Source: Gemmatimonadota bacterium (lineage in GTDB: Bacteria; Gemmatimonadota; Gemmatimonadetes; Longimicrobiales; Longimicrobiaceae). Taken from it: 5,180 nucleotides of DNA. The stretch covers positions 1 to 5,180 of the forward strand of contig JAFAYN010000058.1 in the NCBI GenBank assembly GCA_019240375.1, in the 5' to 3' direction. The first letter of the stretch is position 1. The number at the start of each line of letters is the position of its first letter. This document shows, piece by piece, positions 1 to 5,180 of the stretch. The translations under genes and the position numbers were made by a program. The notes under the pieces are model-generated. The model saw nothing but the letters and a program-made list of their open reading frames with translations. It made no database searches and was not told the origin of the DNA.

Positions 1-338
1 TCGTAAACAACCCCGAGCCTTTTCGCTAATCGCGACGCGATATCCATCAGCGGCTGGAATGAGCGCATCTTGCTGGGTGGGATAGGTACCACCACATCCA
101 CAGGAATGCGTTGATCACGCACGAATTCCGCCGCAACGGCTGCAAGAGCCATACTTGCGTCACGATCTCCTCGGTACTTGAGGCGGTAGAGTTTCTCTCC
201 AATCTCAGAGCGGACCGTATCGAATTGTGGATGGCCATGAAGATCATAGCCCAAGAATTCGGCGCTGACGGTGTGAACATCCAGTGTGAAGCCATGGTCC
301 CAGGGGCCAAGGATCGGAGAAGGATTCGTGTTCATCAT
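1..338 (-). CDS. ComF-like phosphoribosyltransferase, N-terminal part (cut by left edge)
   Basis: Reading the minus strand from position 338 gives 112 codons without a stop up to the window edge. The visible protein starts MMNTNPSPILGPWDHG. It carries LKYRGD at residues 53-58 and the run VVVPIPPSK at 82-90, followed by MRSFQP. These match the beta-strand and PPSK-R-xx-QP region of ComF/amidophosphoribosyltransferase-like type I phosphoribosyltransferases. The PRPP-binding loop would lie beyond the window. Canonical ComFC begins with a four-cysteine zinc ribbon. Here there is no cysteine in 112 residues; instead there is a segment with TLDVHTVSAEFLG and GHPQFDTVRSEIGE. The start is one of two consecutive ATGs (338 or 335); no good Shine-Dalgarno precedes them, only TGGG. 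No in-frame ATG lies further upstream before a stop, although the frame stays open into the spacer and includes a TTG. GC is about 54%, far below the neighbouring genes, which suggests transfer. Family assignment is from motifs seen; substrate and role are unknown. Confidence 0.82.
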   Translation of the reverse strand, partial: MMNTNPSPILGPWDHGFTLDVHTVSAEFLGYDLHGHPQFDTVRSEIGEKLYRLKYRGDRDASMALAAVAAEFVRDQRIPVDVVVPIPPSKMRSFQPLMDIASRLAKRLGVVY

Positions 339-454
339 CCCAGAACGTTGAAAATAAATTGAAGTAAATGAGGGACAATCCGGTAGAAGTTCTATCTCTA
401 TCAAGGGATCAAATCATGATTGGCTTGGCTCTGGCACAGGCCTGCACGAGGGCC
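339..454. other. AT-rich spacer at a composition boundary
   Basis: This 116-base stretch lies between the histidine kinase stop and the phosphoribosyltransferase start. Positions 361-420 contain 23 G/C out of 60, while the kinase gene that begins at 455 is above 70% GC. It holds a perfect 10-base palindrome, AATCATGATT (412-421), and a twofold tandem TCTATC (391-402). An imperfect stem just after the kinase stop (about 425-453) has mismatches and no following U-run, so it is at best a weak terminator. No tRNA, attachment-site repeat or insertion-sequence end was recognised. Confidence 0.6.
351..378 (-). promoter_or_regulatory. Candidate sigma70-like promoter for the phosphoribosyltransferase gene
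   Basis: On the minus strand TTGTCC (378-373) is followed after 16 bases by TATTTT (356-351). Each hexamer matches four of six positions of the E. coli consensus. The -10-like box ends 12 bases before the first ATG, so the leader would be very short or absent. That would fit the lack of a convincing Shine-Dalgarno. The region is AT-rich (about 38% GC), so chance matches are likely and the call is weak. Confidence 0.25.
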
Positions 455-2227
455 CTACTCCCCGACGCGCTCCAGCGGGAGCCGCACGGTGAACACCGTT
501 CCCCGCCCCACGGTGCTCCGCACCCGGACCTCGCCCCCCAGCAGGTGCGCGATCCGGCGCGAGATGGAAAGCCCCAGCCCCGTCCCGCCCACGTCGCGCG
601 TGTTGACCTGCTGCGCCTGCCAGAAGGGCTCGAAGATCCGCTCCAGGTGCTCGGGGGCGATCCCGATCCCGGTGTCGCTCACGTGCAGGTAGGCGTCGGC
701 CCCCTCCCGCTCCACCTCCAGCCGCACCTCCCCCTCGGCGGTGAACTTGACCGCGTTGAACAGGAGGTTGACCAGCACCTGGCGGACCTTCCCGGGATCG
801 GTGACCACCGGCAGGGGGGTGTCCGGGAGCCGCACCCCGAAGGCGAGCCCCTTGCGGTCCGCCAGCGGCTGCACGAAGGCGGCGGCCTCGCGCGCCACCT
901 CCACCAGGTCGGCGAGGGTGGCGCGCACCCCCTCCTGCCCCGCCTCGATGCGGGAAAAGGTCAGGATCTCCTCGATCAGCGCCAGCAGGTGCCGCGCCGC
1001 CTGGTCGATCCGGTCCACCTGGTTGCACGCGGCCTCGGGGATCGCCACCGGGACCCCCATCTGCAGCAGCTCCGTGTACCCCATGATGGCGGTGAGCGGG
1101 GTTCGCAACTCGTGCGACATCACCGCCAGGAAGTCGGACTTGGTGCGGTTGGCGCGCTCCGCCTCGGTACGGGCCTCCCGCTCCCGCGCCAGCAGCCGCT
1201 CCCGCTCCTCCTCGACCCCCCTGCGCGCGCTGATGTCCAGCATGGAGCCCACCATGCGCAGCGGCTTCCCGTCGGCGGCGCGCAGGATGTAGGCGCGGTC
1301 CAGCACGGTGGCGTAGCTCCCGTCGGCGCGGCGGAAGCGGTACTCGCCGGACCACGAATCCGCCCCGCCCTCCACCGCGGCACGGGTCGCCGCCGTCGCC
1401 GCCTCGCGGTCGTCCGGGTGGAGCCGCTCGGCCCACCAGGCGTGCGTGGGCTGCGCCTCGCCGGGGGGGTAGCCGAACATGGTGTGGATCCCCTCGTTCC
1501 ATGACCCCTCGCCGGTGACCAGGTCCCACTCCCAGATGGTGTCGTGGGTGGCCCGCCCCAGCATCCGGTAGCGCTCCAGCGTGTCGCGCAGCTCGGCCTC
1601 GGCCCGCCGGCGCTCGGTGATGTCGTGCAGGGAAAGCACGGCGCCGGTGATCCGTCCCCCGTCCATGATCGGGGAGCAGGAGCAGAACACCGGGAAGAAC
1701 TCCCCGCCCCTGCGGATCCACAGGTCCTCGCGGTCGCGGATCGGGATCCCGTCCCGGAGGACCCGGCTCAGCGGGCACTCCTCCGGGGGGAAGGGGGTGC
1801 CGTCGGGGTGCAGGTAGTGGACATGGTCGTGGAGGACCTTCCCCTGCAGCTCGTCGTGCCGCCACCCCAGGATCGCCTCGGCGGCGGGGTTCATGTAGGT
1901 GAGGCGCCCGGCGGAGTCCATCAGGCACAGCCCCTCGGCCACGTGCGTGGTGACGGTCCGCATCAGCCGGAGCTGTCGGCGCAGCTCGGCCTCCACCCAG
2001 TCCCGCTCCGGGGCGGGGGAGGGAAGGGCGTGCACCAGCGAAGCCACGTCCAGCGAGCGGACGGCGTCCACCATGCACTCCGCGATGCCCTCGGCGCACA
2101 GCCCGCCCATGGACGCGCGCTCGTACGCGTCCTGGACCGCCCGGGTGCACGCCTGCCGGACGGCGCGCGCGATCCGGAGGTCCCCGGCCTCGAGGCTTTC
2201 TGCGGTCATCTGGCTGCTTCCTGGCAT
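455..2227 (-). CDS. Soluble PAS-PAS sensor histidine kinase (orphan)
   Basis: This 590-residue protein is a sensor histidine kinase: it should autophosphorylate on a histidine and pass the phosphate to a response regulator not present in the window. Residues about 1-85 are helical with no recognised domain. PAS 1 spans about 86-206, ending GAVLSLHDITERR. PAS 2 with its PAC part spans about 215-336 (FGYPPGEA at 251, EYRFRRADGSY at 295-305, SMLDISARR at 328-336). A charged coiled-coil-like linker at 337-364 leads to the HisKA domain with H-box SHELRTP (phospho-acceptor His372). The HATPase_c domain has NLLFNAVKF (N-box Asn491), DTGIGI (518-523), FEPF (532-535) and GGTGLGLS (547-554). No membrane segment or signal peptide is seen, so it is probably cytoplasmic. 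The ATG at 2227 has GGAG (2236-2233) five bases upstream; a second ATG at 2209 is a possible alternative. All catalytic boxes are intact. The ligand or redox cue sensed by the PAS domains cannot be read from sequence. Confidence 0.95.
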   Translation of the reverse strand: MPGSSQMTAESLEAGDLRIARAVRQACTRAVQDAYERASMGGLCAEGIAECMVDAVRSLDVASLVHALPSPAPERDWVEAELRRQLRLMRTVTTHVAEGLCLMDSAGRLTYMNPAAEAILGWRHDELQGKVLHDHVHYLHPDGTPFPPEECPLSRVLRDGIPIRDREDLWIRRGGEFFPVFCSCSPIMDGGRITGAVLSLHDITERRRAEAELRDTLERYRMLGRATHDTIWEWDLVTGEGSWNEGIHTMFGYPPGEAQPTHAWWAERLHPDDREAATAATRAAVEGGADSWSGEYRFRRADGSYATVLDRAYILRAADGKPLRMVGSMLDISARRGVEEERERLLAREREARTEAERANRTKSDFLAVMSHELRTPLTAIMGYTELLQMGVPVAIPEAACNQVDRIDQAARHLLALIEEILTFSRIEAGQEGVRATLADLVEVAREAAAFVQPLADRKGLAFGVRLPDTPLPVVTDPGKVRQVLVNLLFNAVKFTAEGEVRLEVEREGADAYLHVSDTGIGIAPEHLERIFEPFWQAQQVNTRDVGGTGLGLSISRRIAHLLGGEVRVRSTVGRGTVFTVRLPLERVGE

Positions 2228-2314
2228 TCCCTCTCCGTACGCTCCCTTCGCGCGGCTACGTGCCCGTAAAGTTATGTCGGAAAGCGTCCGGGCGCACCTC
2301 CCGCCCCCGGCGGC
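2228..2314. promoter_or_regulatory. Spacer upstream of the histidine kinase, possible promoter region
   Basis: These 87 bases separate the YcaQ-like gene stop from the kinase start. The spacer contains a short less GC-rich island around 2266-2276 reading CATAACTTTACGGGC on the minus strand, about 40 bases before the kinase ATG. A small hairpin, CCGCC-CCC-GGCGG at 2301-2313, starts two bases after the upstream stop but has no U-run. The gap, the kinase's own Shine-Dalgarno (2236-2233) and the AT-richer island make independent transcription of the kinase plausible. No standard -35/-10 pair can be defended. Confidence 0.3.
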
Positions 2315-3562
2315 TCACTCCGCCGGCGCCGCCCCGTTCCCCGCGCGGAGGGCGTCGCGCAGCCGCTCCGCGAACGCCGGCGGGTCGGTGGCGCGCACCT
2401 CCACCCGGGGGGTGCCGTGCCAGGCGGCGCACTCCCGGAGGGCGCGGGCCAGGTCGGCGGCCAGCCCGCGGGTCGGGCGCACCCCGGGCTCCAGGTACAG
2501 GGCGCGCACCTCGAAGGTCCCCTCGCGGCGGTGGGCCTTGGGGTCGAGCCGCCCCACCAGCGCGCCCCGGTGCAGGATGGGGAGGGTGAAGTACCCGTAG
2601 CGCCGCTTGGGTGCCGGGGTGTAGCACTCCAGCCGGTAGTCGAAGCCGAACAGCTCGCTCCCCCGGACCCGGTCCCACACCACCGGGTCGAAGGGGGAAA
2701 GGAGGGTGGTGAGGCGGGGGCGGATTCCCCCCGTGGCGGCGGCTTCGGCCAGCGCCCGGTGGTCGGGGTGGAGGTACCCCGGCTCCTCCCACCCCTCGAC
2801 CTCCACCTCCAGGAGCGCCCCCTCCGCGGCCAGCTCGCGGACGACGGCGGGGGTGGAGCGGCGGTCCATGCGGAAGTAGTCGGCCACCCACTTCGCCTTT
2901 GCCACTCCCAGGGCGCGGACCGCCTTCGTCACCAGCGCGCGGCGGACCTCGGCCTCGGAGGGGAGCCGGTCGTCGCTCCACCCGGGGAGGACCCGCTCGC
3001 GCAGGTCGTACACGCGCTGGAAGCGCTCCCGCCTCGCGATCATCAGCTCGCCGGCGGTGAAGAGCGACTCCAGCATCCGCTTTTCCGGCTTCCACTCCCA
3101 CCACCCGCCGCCCCCGCCGTCGCGCCGCTCGAAGTCGGCGGAGCGCACCGGGCCGTGCTCGCGGATGGCGGCGCGGAGCCGGTCCACCGCCTCGCGCTCC
3201 CGCTCCATCAGCGCGTGGGCGTACTTCCAGCGCATTGCCCGGGGGTTCAGCATCCGGTGGCGGTACAGCGGGTAGTCCTCCACGGGGAGGAAGCACGCCT
3301 CGTGCGACCAGTACTCGAAGATCGCCCCCCCGGCCAGCAGCTCGTCCAGCCAGCGCGGCTCGTAGCTCCCCAGCCGGCTCCAGAGCACCAGGTACGGGGA
3401 GCGGGCCACCACCTGGATGGTGTCGATCTGCAGCGCCCCCATGCACCGGATCGCGGCCAGCACGTCGGCCCTGGTGGCGCGGCGGCGGGGGCGGGCGTCG
3501 AGCCCCTGCGCCGCCAGGAGGAGGGCGCGCGCGTCGGCCGGGGCGAGGCGGAGCTCGGTCAC
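2315..3562 (-). CDS. YcaQ/AlkX-family winged-helix DNA glycosylase-like protein
   Basis: This 415-residue protein belongs to the HTH_42/COG3214 family (winged-helix; DNA interstrand-crosslink glycosylases AlkZ and YcaQ/AlkX). Seen motifs are LQIDTIQVV at 44-52, WSRLGSY at 61-67, [12 protein letters not shown] at 82-93, WWEWKP at 154-159, [12 protein letters not shown] at 287-298, [12 protein letters not shown] at 319-330 and GRLDPKAHR at 337-345. The catalytic-site triplet is Gln45-Ile46-Asp47, the Q-phi-D form reported for E. coli YcaQ rather than the Q-phi-Q form of Streptomyces AlkZ. The expected role is therefore unhooking or excising alkylated or crosslinked DNA bases, not self-protection within an antibiotic cluster. 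Length is normal for the family. It starts with GTG at 3562, inside the coaA stop (GTGA, a four-base overlap), with no clear Shine-Dalgarno, so translation is probably coupled to coaA. A run of five glycines (149-153) precedes the WW motif. Family is confident; the substrate is inferred. Confidence 0.92.
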   Translation of the reverse strand: MTELRLAPADARALLLAAQGLDARPRRRATRADVLAAIRCMGALQIDTIQVVARSPYLVLWSRLGSYEPRWLDELLAGGAIFEYWSHEACFLPVEDYPLYRHRMLNPRAMRWKYAHALMEREREAVDRLRAAIREHGPVRSADFERRDGGGGGWWEWKPEKRMLESLFTAGELMIARRERFQRVYDLRERVLPGWSDDRLPSEAEVRRALVTKAVRALGVAKAKWVADYFRMDRRSTPAVVRELAAEGALLEVEVEGWEEPGYLHPDHRALAEAAATGGIRPRLTTLLSPFDPVVWDRVRGSELFGFDYRLECYTPAPKRRYGYFTLPILHRGALVGRLDPKAHRREGTFEVRALYLEPGVRPTRGLAADLARALRECAAWHGTPRVEVRATDPPAFAERLRDALRAGNGAAPAE

Positions 3563-4512
3563 AGCTTGCGCAGCCGCACCCCCTGCACCCGGTGACCCTC
3601 CCCCTTTTCCAGGATCAGGCGGGCCCGGTCGCGGGTGGGGGCCACGTTCTCGCGCAGGTTCACCAGGTTGATGGTGGTCCAGACGCTGTGCCCGAAAGCG
3701 GTGGCCTCCTCGTCCGACATGGCGGCGAAGTTGTGGAAGAAGGAGGTGGGATCGCGGAAGGCGGTGCGCCGCAGCCGCTCGAAGCGCTGAAGGTACCAGC
3801 GCTCCAGGTCGGCCTCCGACGCCTCGATGTATAGGGAAAAGTCGAAGAAGTCGGAAACGAACACGCGCGGGGCGGGACGCTCGGCGGCCCCGGTCTGGAG
3901 CACGCCCAGCCCCTCCACGATCAGGATGTCGGGGCGGCGGACCGTCTGCGTCTCGCCCGGGACGATGTCGTAGGTCAGGTGCGAGTATACGGGGGCGGCC
4001 ACCTCCGCCTGTCCGGACTTGACGTCGGCCAGGAAGCGGACCAGCCGGCGGACGTCGTAGCTTTCCGGGAAGCCCTTGCGGTTCATGATCCCGCGCGCCT
4101 CCAGCACCCGGTTGGGGTACAGGAAGCCGTCGGTGGTCACCAGGTCGACCCGCGGGTGGTCGGGCCAGCGGGCGAGGAGCGCCTGGAGGATGCGCGCGGT
4201 GGTGCTCTTCCCGCTCGACACGCTCCCCGCGATCCCGATGATGTACGGCACCTTGGCCGCGGGGCTCCCCAGGAAGGTGTCGGTGGCGCGGAAGAGCTGC
4301 TGCGCGGCGGCGACGTACAGGTTGAGCAGGCGGGAAAGGGGGAGGTAGACGTGCTCCACCTCCTCCATCGACACGTACTCGTCGGCGCTGCGCAGCGCAG
4401 CCAGGTCGGCCTCGGAGAGGGTGAGCGGCGTGGCGCCGCGGAGCGCCGCCCAGTCCTCGCGGGAGAACTCCACGTACAGCGAGAGGGGGCCGTTCTGCGG
4501 GGTGCGGTCCAT
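3559..4512 (-). CDS. coaA: Type I pantothenate kinase
   Basis: This 317-residue protein aligns along its full length with E. coli CoaA (316 residues). It phosphorylates pantothenate with ATP in the cytoplasm, the first committed step of coenzyme A synthesis and usually feedback-inhibited by CoA. Visible features are [14 protein letters not shown] at 12-25, [11 protein letters not shown] at 56-66, P-loop GSVSSGKST at 96-104 (Lys102), Arg107, TTDGF at 126-130 (Asp128), KGFPESYD at 146-153, VYSHLTYD at 175-182 (His178), Tyr240 and Arg243 in WYLQRF, and FFHNF at 258-262. These correspond to E. coli Lys101, Arg106, Asp127, His177, Tyr240 and Arg243. One oddity is EGLGVLQ where E. coli has EGLNVLQ. 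The ATG at 4512 matches the E. coli N-terminus and has GAAGG (4522-4518) five bases upstream. The frame stays open much further upstream, but that stretch is low-complexity Arg/Pro/Gly with no family match. The stop overlaps the next gene's GTG. Confidence 0.97.
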   Translation of the reverse strand: MDRTPQNGPLSLYVEFSREDWAALRGATPLTLSEADLAALRSADEYVSMEEVEHVYLPLSRLLNLYVAAAQQLFRATDTFLGSPAAKVPYIIGIAGSVSSGKSTTARILQALLARWPDHPRVDLVTTDGFLYPNRVLEARGIMNRKGFPESYDVRRLVRFLADVKSGQAEVAAPVYSHLTYDIVPGETQTVRRPDILIVEGLGVLQTGAAERPAPRVFVSDFFDFSLYIEASEADLERWYLQRFERLRRTAFRDPTSFFHNFAAMSDEEATAFGHSVWTTINLVNLRENVAPTRDRARLILEKGEGHRVQGVRLRKL

Positions 4513-4542
4513 GCGCGCCTTCGTCTTCGTGTGCCGGGCCGT

Positions 4543-4560
4543 CCGCGCCCGGGGGCGCGG
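4543..4560. repeat. 18-base inverted repeat upstream of coaA
   Basis: CCGCGCCC-GG-GGGCGCGG is a perfect inverted repeat with eight-base arms, lying 31-48 bases upstream of the coaA ATG. It could be an operator or a hairpin in the coaA leader. In DNA of this composition such repeats also arise by chance, so no function is assigned. Confidence 0.45.
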
Positions 4561-4726
4561 CGGAAGGGCATTCACTTTACGCGGGCGCGCCGCTCCGGGC
4601 CAGGCCGCGGCGCCGCCGGCCGGGATGGCCCGCGCCGTCCGTTTACGCCGCGGCACGCGTCCTGCCCTGCGCTGGGAGAGAGCCGGCGAGCGTCCGCCGG
4701 GCACCCGAACCCCAGCCATCCGCCGC

Positions 4727-4732
4727 AGGAGG
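4727..4732 (+). promoter_or_regulatory. Strong Shine-Dalgarno for the 42-codon ORF
   Basis: AGGAGG ends seven bases before the ATG at 4740. A second purine-rich match, AGGA, follows at 4734-4737. This is the best ribosome-binding site in the window and the main reason to take the small ORF seriously. Confidence 0.7.
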
Positions 4733-4739
4733 CAGGAAG

Positions 4740-4868
4740 ATGTCCCGCTCGTTCCGTGTGGTGCTCGCGGCCGCGGCCATGATCGTGGCCACCGCCGCGG
4801 CGATGCTCTGGATGGATGTCCCCACCGCCGACGCCGCGGGCGTCCACCCGGCGGCCTCCTTCCGGTAG
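4740..4868 (+). CDS. Small 42-residue hypothetical protein with one hydrophobic segment
   Basis: This short gene runs from ATG to TAG and encodes 42 residues. The start MSRSFR has two arginines, followed by a hydrophobic alanine-rich helix (residues 7-24, [18 protein letters not shown]) and a short polar tail, [18 protein letters not shown]. That layout fits a secretion signal with possible cleavage near TADAA, or a tiny single-pass membrane protein. No family is recognised. Support comes from the AGGAGG seven bases upstream and from a charge and hydrophobicity pattern that makes sense as a peptide. It lies 98 bases before the GAF gene on the same strand, with a strong hairpin between them. 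It could instead be a leader peptide or a fortuitous ORF; conservation would decide. Confidence 0.55.
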   Translation: MSRSFRVVLAAAAMIVATAAAMLWMDVPTADAAGVHPAASFR

Positions 4869-4879
4869 CTCCCGGGGCC

Positions 4880-4909
4880 CGGGGCGGCCGCTCCCTTGCC
4901 GCCGCCCCG
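4880..4909 (+). terminator. GC-rich stem-loop after the small ORF (possible terminator or attenuator)
   Basis: CGGGGCGGC (4880-4888) pairs perfectly with GCCGCCCCG (4901-4909) across a 12-base loop, starting 12 bases after the TAG of the small ORF. It is followed by a C-run and then a T-containing stretch (ATTCTGTTCCGTT at 4921-4933) rather than a clean U-tract. It could end transcription of the small ORF, or control read-through into the GAF gene. Strong GC hairpins are common in such DNA, so function is uncertain. Confidence 0.4.
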
Positions 4910-4956
4910 CCCCCCGGCGCATTCTGTTCCGTTCCGCCCGCGCCACTCCATCCCCC

Positions 4957-4961
4957 GGAGG
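4957..4961 (+). promoter_or_regulatory. Shine-Dalgarno of the GAF-domain gene
   Basis: GGAGG ends five bases before the ATG at 4967 and fixes this as the start codon. Confidence 0.7.
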
Positions 4962-4966
4962 CCATC

Positions 4967-5180
4967 ATGACCCATACGTCCCTTCCGGCCCAGGCCGTCT
5001 CCCCCGTCGTCCGCGACCCGTCCCGCCTCGCGGCGCTGCGGCGCCTGGCGCTGGTGGACACCCCCGCGGAGGAGAGCTTCGACCGGCTGGCGCGGCTGGC
5101 GGCGCGGCTCCTGGAGGCCCCCGTGGCGCTGGTGACGCTGGTGGAGGAGGACCGGCAGTTCTTCAAGAGCTGCGTGGGGC
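4967..5180 (+). CDS. GAF-domain signalling protein, N-terminal part (cut by right edge)
   Basis: The first 71 codons of a protein that continues past the window are visible, starting MTHTSLPAQ. From residue 20 it shows the typical opening of a GAF sensor domain: [20 protein letters not shown], then [28 protein letters not shown] and a glycine at 71. This N-terminal GAF form usually heads histidine kinases, diguanylate cyclases or PP2C-type phosphatases; which output domain follows cannot be seen. There is no signal peptide or membrane segment at the start, so it is probably cytoplasmic. The ATG is supported by GGAGG five bases upstream. It runs opposite to the coaA unit and in the same direction as the small ORF. 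Confidence 0.88.
   Translation, partial: MTHTSLPAQAVSPVVRDPSRLAALRRLALVDTPAEESFDRLARLAARLLEAPVALVTLVEEDRQFFKSCVG

Larger units (their letters stand above)
4513..4739. promoter_or_regulatory. Divergent intergenic region between coaA and the 42-codon ORF
   Basis: These 227 bases should hold the promoters of coaA (leftward) and of the small ORF (rightward), since both genes point away from it. It contains an 18-base perfect inverted repeat at 4543-4560 and two TTTACG-containing spots, at 4574-4586 and 4641-4647, that are less GC-rich than their surroundings. No convincing -35/-10 pair, riboswitch or coding sequence was found on either strand. The long open frames here encode only Arg/Pro/Gly-rich sequence typical of high-GC noncoding DNA. 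Confidence 0.4.

Noticed and set aside
47..310. 87-codon minus-strand ORF starting with TTG
   Set aside because: It is a shadow: another minus-strand frame over the same bases encodes the recognisable phosphoribosyltransferase.
111..362. 83-codon plus-strand ORF
   Set aside because: Antisense to the phosphoribosyltransferase, with no family resemblance or ribosome site.
425..453. Terminator downstream of the histidine kinase
   Set aside because: The stem has at least two mismatches and two wobble pairs, and no U-tract follows.
368..1504. Long plus-strand ORFs opposite the histidine kinase, including 1544-2269 and 741-1292
   Set aside because: His/Arg/Pro/Gly-rich composition typical of antisense frames in high-GC genes; the kinase motifs are on the minus strand.
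414..2150. 578-codon minus-strand ORF in another frame of the kinase
   Set aside because: Low-complexity Arg/Gly/Pro/Ala sequence with none of the kinase boxes.
2301..2313. CCGCC-CCC-GGCGG hairpin after the YcaQ-like gene as a terminator
   Set aside because: Only five base pairs and no U-run; expected by chance at this GC.
2256..3446. 396-codon minus-strand ORF and plus-strand 2417-3595 over the YcaQ-like gene
   Set aside because: Shadows of the conserved YcaQ frame with no recognisable motifs.
4572..4975. Two minus-strand ORFs (124 and 110 codons) over the intergenic region and the small ORF
   Set aside because: Gly/Arg-rich with no Shine-Dalgarno or family match; they overlap better-supported plus-strand features.
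4513..5166. 217-residue N-terminal extension of the CoaA reading frame
   Set aside because: CoaA aligns with E. coli from 4512; the extension is Arg/Pro/Gly-rich, crosses the divergent intergenic region and overlaps the GAF gene on the other strand.

Overview
The window suggests a very GC-rich, Gram-negative-type bacterial chromosome. By eye, most of it is above 70% GC, with strong G/C at third codon positions. The soluble PAS-PAS histidine kinase and the start of a GAF-type sensor resemble proteins common in Gemmatimonadota of the Longimicrobium type. That placement is inference from protein style, not from a marker gene.

Layout: (1) Positions 1-338, minus strand: the N-terminal 112 codons of a ComF-like phosphoribosyltransferase that runs off the left edge. 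This gene is about 54% GC by hand count, and the spacer beside it drops to about 38%. (2) 339-454: AT-rich spacer marking a sharp composition boundary. (3) 455-2227, minus: a complete 590-residue cytoplasmic sensor histidine kinase with two PAS domains and no adjacent response regulator. (4) 2228-2314: short spacer. (5) 2315-3562, minus: a 415-residue YcaQ/AlkX-family winged-helix protein (COG3214), a likely DNA glycosylase. (6) 3559-4512, minus: type I pantothenate kinase, coaA; its TGA stop overlaps the GTG start of the YcaQ-like gene by four bases. (7) 4513-4739: divergent intergenic region. (8) 4740-4868, plus: an unrecognised 42-codon ORF with a strong Shine-Dalgarno and one hydrophobic segment. 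(9) 4869-4966: spacer with a strong GC hairpin. (10) 4967 to the right edge, plus: the first 71 codons of a GAF-domain signalling protein.

How the genes fit together: coaA (first step of coenzyme A synthesis) and the YcaQ-like gene look like one translationally coupled unit. The histidine kinase downstream has its own ribosome-binding site and may have its own promoter. The two signalling genes flank this unit on opposite strands, and nothing here connects them functionally. The phosphoribosyltransferase fragment stands apart in composition and is the best candidate for acquired DNA. It lacks the cysteine zinc ribbon of the competence protein ComFC, and the rest of whatever it belongs to lies to the left of the window.

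No tRNA, rRNA, CRISPR array or insertion sequence was seen.
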